This document shows, in pieces, positions 60,983 through 64,000 of a stretch of 64,000 bases of DNA (within the stretch, counting starts at the first letter, position 1; every line of letters starts with the position of its first letter). The DNA lies in NCBI GenBank assembly GCA_050031985.1, contig JBNAIG010000019.1:124001-188000 (forward strand), in the 5' to 3' direction. The DNA is from SZUA-368 sp028533045 (GTDB taxonomy: Bacteria; Spirochaetota; Spirochaetia; DSM-2461). The translations under genes and the position numbers were made by a program. The notes below the pieces were generated by a model. That model saw only the letters and a program-made list of their open reading frames with translations. It searched no databases and was not told the DNA's origin.

Positions 60983-61319
60983 AAAGGAGTACTCCTGCCC
61001 TCTGGAGATTGTCCATGATTTTACCCGGGGGAAATGGAAAATCATCATAATCTATCAACTTAACAAAGGCCCCAACTCCCTTTCGGGACTTCAGAAGATC
61101 ATAGTCGGGATCAGTCAGAAAATGCTCATTGAAAGCCTTAATGAGCTTATTGAATTTGATATTGTTACCAAAAAAAAATCCCTCGGCTATCCTCTGCAGG
61201 TGGAATATAAGCTGACAGAGGACCGGGGGAAAAAGATGGTTGAGGCCATCTCCATTATGCAGCAGATTGGCCGGGAATATATGAAAGAGAATAAAATGGG
61301 GCGGTTTAAGGAGGATTAA
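60972..61319 (+). CDS. HxlR-family winged-helix regulator
   Basis: 115 residues. The HxlR pattern is complete: YSCPLEIVHDFTRGKWKIIIIYQL, then GISQKMLIESLNELIEFDIV (recognition helix) and VEYKLTEDRGKKMVEAI. The starting Cys of the family is present in YSCPLE and can act as a redox or electrophile sensor in some members. It is co-translated with the racemase gene and converges by 4 bp on a MATE exporter gene, which may be a target. Confidence 0.88.
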   Translation: MKIRKEYSCPLEIVHDFTRGKWKIIIIYQLNKGPNSLSGLQKIIVGISQKMLIESLNELIEFDIVTKKKSLGYPLQVEYKLTEDRGKKMVEAISIMQQIGREYMKENKMGRFKED

Positions 61320-62692
61320 ACGGCTCCCTTAAACTCCTCCTCCGATGCAAGAAAGGGGGGTATTCTCATTTTGAAATAAACAATGGCGAAAATCAGCGTT
61401 ACCACATTGGAAATGAACATGGTATACCAAACGCCGTACTCCCGGAGGGAAGGCAGGAAATAGGAGAAGGCGATTACTCCCGGTATCCGAATCCCCCACA
61501 GGCGAATCATATTTACCGTGAAGGTGAACGACGTTTTCTGAAAGCTGGTAAATACGGCCTGAAGGGTATGGAAGATAGCCCAGGCGATAACGGTCCATCC
61601 TACGAGGCTTACATAGTTCAGAACATGACCGTAGGTAACTTCGTCTCCGTTGGTCAGAAATTTTCCTATGGGATATTTGATTAACTGAATGATGACTCCC
61701 GCCAGAATCCCAAAGGCCGCCGAGTAGATAATCCCGTATCTTATGGTCTTTTTCACACGGTCCATCGCTTTTCTCCCCCAGTTTTGCGCTATGAGAGGAA
61801 TCAGACCTTCTCCGATCTCCTTGGAGGGGAAGAAGAGGAGGGAGTGTATTCTGTTACCAATGGCAAAGGCGGCCACAGCCTGATAGCCGTATCTGTTTAT
61901 GAAGATATTCAGCAGCAGAAAACCAAAGTGGGTGCTGGCGTAGGTGGCGGAGAGGGGCAGCCCCACGGTAAAGAGCTTTTTCCAGATCTCCTTTCTTCTG
62001 ACGATCCGGGATCTCCAGCGAAGGGAGTAATCATGTTCGCTTGTATGGTAGGTAATGAGCATAATGATTACCTGGACGACTTTGGTACATACCGTAGCGT
62101 AGGCCAGCCCTTCGATTCCCATTTTTAAAACATAAACGCTAATACCGTTAAAAATGGTGTTACCCATAACCCCTACCAGAGAGATGCGGGAGGTGATATA
62201 CATTTTTCCCTGCGCCTTAAAGAGAGCCATGTAAAGCTGCATAATGAGGGAGAGGGGGTTGGAAATAAACCAGATTCTCGTGTAGATCAAAGTCGGTTCG
62301 TAAAGCTCGTCGGAAACCTTGATCAGCCTGAGGATAAAGGGGGTAAAGCTGTATCCTACGATGGTGAAAATAAGGGAAAGAAACAAGATAATAATTCTGA
62401 GCTCCGTGGCATAGTCGGACGCCTCTTCCCTCTTTTCCTGTCCCAGCAGCTTGGCAATAATGGTAATGCCTCCCCGGGAGATGCCAATGGCAATGGTTTG
62501 GATAATGATAAAGAGGGGCGTGACATAGGCGATGGACGCCACCTGGAGGCTTCCCAGGCGTGAGGCGAAGATCATGTCTATAAAGCTGTAGGAAGTGGTA
62601 AGGATTCCGGCCAGCATTACCGGAATAGTCGACTTGAAAATGAGAGGCAGAACGGGGTCGTTGTGTAAATCCAGTTTATTATTTCTTTTCAT
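61316..62692 (-). CDS. MATE-family multidrug/cation exporter
   Basis: 458 residues from ATG 62692 (an in-frame ATG at 62704 and a TTG at 62737 are possible; none has a clear ribosome binding site). Twelve transmembrane helices in two six-helix halves. MATE features: DPVLPLIFKSTIPVMLAGIL, IDMIFASRLGSLQVAS, GGITIIAKLLGQ, and in half two GLPLSATYASTHFGF and IPLIAQNWGRKAMDRV. It exports drugs or metabolites against Na+ or H+. Confidence 0.88.
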   Translation of the reverse strand: MKRNNKLDLHNDPVLPLIFKSTIPVMLAGILTTSYSFIDMIFASRLGSLQVASIAYVTPLFIIIQTIAIGISRGGITIIAKLLGQEKREEASDYATELRIIILFLSLIFTIVGYSFTPFILRLIKVSDELYEPTLIYTRIWFISNPLSLIMQLYMALFKAQGKMYITSRISLVGVMGNTIFNGISVYVLKMGIEGLAYATVCTKVVQVIIMLITYHTSEHDYSLRWRSRIVRRKEIWKKLFTVGLPLSATYASTHFGFLLLNIFINRYGYQAVAAFAIGNRIHSLLFFPSKEIGEGLIPLIAQNWGRKAMDRVKKTIRYGIIYSAAFGILAGVIIQLIKYPIGKFLTNGDEVTYGHVLNYVSLVGWTVIAWAIFHTLQAVFTSFQKTSFTFTVNMIRLWGIRIPGVIAFSYFLPSLREYGVWYTMFISNVVTLIFAIVYFKMRIPPFLASEEEFKGAV

Positions 62693-62798
62693 ATTTTCGA
62701 TCATAGGCGGGGGATAATTTCCGGTCAATACACACAAAAAAGTGGGTATGATGACAGAGTTGTAATGGTATATCTCTTGTCCTTTTCTCTCTATTTGT

Positions 62799-62815
62799 GG
62801 ATATTAATAATATCC
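62799..62815 (+). promoter_or_regulatory. Palindrome just upstream of the M16 protease ribosome binding site
   Basis: GGATATT-AAT-AATATCC is a perfect 7-bp inverted repeat with a 3-nt centre. It ends 2 bp before GGAGGTGG, the ribosome binding site of the gene at 62829. It could be an operator or a small mRNA hairpin limiting ribosome access. Confidence 0.45.
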
Positions 62816-62828
62816 ATGGAGGTGGACT

Positions 62829-64000
62829 ATGACCAAATTCAGGTTTTTCGCAATGGTTCTGCTTTTTTCGGCGGGACTTTTTGCTCAGGATATTCCCGGC
62901 CTGACCCACAGAGAGCTGGACAACGGGCTGGAACTTTTTATGGTAGAGAATCACAACGTACCCCTTACGACGGTGCAAATTACCTTCCGCTGCGGGGCGC
63001 TGACCCAATCCCCCGAGACGGCAGGGCTCTTCCATTTATACGAACATATGCTTTTTAAGGGCAATCGGGCGTTCCCGACTCAAACCGAATTTATGGCGGC
63101 CATGAAGTCCCTGGGCGTAGGGAACTGGAACGGCGGAACAAGCACCGAATATGTGACCTACTATTTTACCATTCCCTCTGCCAAAACGGAGGAGGGAATC
63201 GCTTTTTGGAGCGAGGCCGTACGCTATCCCCTTTTTGACGAGGCGGAACTGGAAATAGAGAAGGATGTGGTTATCAATGAGATTAAGGGCTACCACAATG
63301 ACCCGCAGGATAACTTCCGCCAGGCTCTCGTAAAGCGTCTTTTCTATAAGTTCCCCTGGCGGCGGGATGTTTCCGGGCCGGTAGATGTGGTGCAGAACTG
63401 CACGGTGGAACAGCTAAAGGAAATGCAGGAAACCTTCTATACCCCGGACAATGGGGCCCTGTTTGTGGCGGGCGATATTGATCCCGATGCGGTGGAAGCG
63501 GCGGTGGAACGACTGATGGGCGATTGGGAAGCCAATCCTCAGCCCTATGTCATAGAAGAATCCCACCCCCCCATGGAACAGAGCGAACGGCTGGTGTTTC
63601 AGGAGCCCTCTCTCTATCCGGGCTTCGCCAAAATCGGACTGCTCATGCGCGGCCCCGATGTACTGGACGATCCGGAGGCTACCTACGCTGCGGATGTACT
63701 CCTTACCCTTCTTTCCGACCCGGAAAGCCGCTTTCGTCAGACCATTTTTGACAAAGTTCCCGGTCTCTACGCACCGGAGTACATCACGAAATCCTACTAC
63801 ACCCAAAAGGACGGAGGGCAGATCACCTTTGGCGCCTTTGCGGTGATCGACGAGGGGGCCGACCCTTATGAAATTGCCGAACTCTTTCAAAACGCCGTTT
63901 TTGAGGAAGTGAAGCTTATGGTAAATGAGCCGGACTATTTTGGGGCGGAAGAGTATGAGATTATGAAAAATATTCTTGAGGATCAGCAGCTTTTGGCCAT
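62829..64000 (+). CDS. Secreted M16-family zinc protease, N-terminal part (partial)
   Basis: The first 390 codons are in the window; the gene runs off the right edge. A signal peptide (about 1-20, ending GLFAQD) is followed by the M16 peptidase domain with the inverted zinc motif HxxEH in LFHLYEHMLFKG, the distal Glu in EKDVVINEIKGY, then a second inactive-type M16 domain starting about residue 210 (FYTPDNGALFVAGDIDPDAVE). The family cleaves peptides in the periplasm or outside the cell. GGAGGTGG precedes ATG 62829. It is divergent from the MATE gene across a gap of about 136 bp. Confidence 0.9.
   Translation, partial: MTKFRFFAMVLLFSAGLFAQDIPGLTHRELDNGLELFMVENHNVPLTTVQITFRCGALTQSPETAGLFHLYEHMLFKGNRAFPTQTEFMAAMKSLGVGNWNGGTSTEYVTYYFTIPSAKTEEGIAFWSEAVRYPLFDEAELEIEKDVVINEIKGYHNDPQDNFRQALVKRLFYKFPWRRDVSGPVDVVQNCTVEQLKEMQETFYTPDNGALFVAGDIDPDAVEAAVERLMGDWEANPQPYVIEESHPPMEQSERLVFQEPSLYPGFAKIGLLMRGPDVLDDPEATYAADVLLTLLSDPESRFRQTIFDKVPGLYAPEYITKSYYTQKDGGQITFGAFAVIDEGADPYEIAELFQNAVFEEVKLMVNEPDYFGAEEYEIMKNILEDQQLLA

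Noticed and set aside
62693..63035. Minus-strand frame overlapping the M16 protease start
   Set aside because: The forward frame has a signal peptide, the HxxEH motif and a strong ribosome binding site; the reverse frame has none.
1..64000. tRNA, rRNA, transposase or integrase genes
   Set aside because: I looked for tRNA-like T-arms, rRNA segments and transposase motifs and saw none that hold up.

Overview
The window is a gene-dense, mid-GC stretch of a bacterial chromosome with two membranes. The best guess is a free-living, probably anaerobic spirochaete. Reasons: many chemoreceptors of several signalling classes, two ammonium-transporter/chemoreceptor fusions, a hydrogenase-like chemoreceptor, FrzE-type CheA, BspA-type leucine-rich repeat lipoproteins, and outer-membrane genes (LolA-like carrier, patatin/beta-barrel protein). 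AGGAG-type ribosome binding sites and TTGACA/TATAAT-like promoters argue against Bacteroidota, although two lipid pathways here are best known from that phylum. No rRNA or tRNA gene is present, so the assignment is an inference.

Layout. (1) 1-4947: sulfate activation (cysD end, cysN), a cysteate synthase-like enzyme and a serine palmitoyltransferase-like acyltransferase. Together they look like the start of capnine-type sulfonolipid synthesis. (2) 5057-16207: a membrane AraC regulator, three surface lipoproteins (FG-GAP, FnIII/LRR, GLUG repeats), an LRR gene remnant, an outer-membrane patatin, an XRE/2TM regulator, and a cation:proton antiporter coupled to an EIIA-Ntr-like protein. (3) 16421-31405: a transmembrane MCP and an Amt-MCP fusion, facing a nine-gene operon on the minus strand (PilZ, MCP, CheW, CheW-like, CheB, CheR, CheA-REC and two class III nucleotide cyclases). 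The two cyclases have lost opposite halves of the catalytic residue set, so only a heterodimer should work. (4) 31406-38928: a membrane-anchored LuxR-type regulator, a soluble [FeFe]-hydrogenase-like MCP, RNase D-like nuclease, a GNAT-like membrane protein, an aminotransferase and a lipoprotein. (5) 39028-55293: an 18-gene operon with the gene order of aryl polyene/flexirubin-type pigment clusters, including an aromatic ammonia-lyase, two ACPs, an acyl-ligase/dehydratase fusion, three ketosynthase-type proteins, a ketoreductase and an LolA/MMPL export set. (6) 55290-64000: a HAD phosphatase, a nitronate monooxygenase-family protein, a second Amt-MCP fusion, an Asp/Glu racemase with an HxlR regulator, a MATE exporter and the start of a secreted M16 protease.

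How it fits together. Two outer-membrane lipid systems (sulfonolipid and aryl polyene) lie in one window with a dedicated chemosensory pathway. The MCP at 16421, the Amt-MCP at 18542 and the operon's own MCP at 29816 share an unusual hairpin-tip sequence, so they probably feed the same CheA. PilZ suggests a c-di-GMP input and the cyclase pair suggests a cyclic-nucleotide output. The hydrogenase-like MCP and the second Amt-MCP carry other tip sequences and probably report to a different chemotaxis array. Several genes (5057, 12956, 35646) have a -10 box 8 nt or less before the ATG and no ribosome binding site, which suggests leaderless mRNAs.
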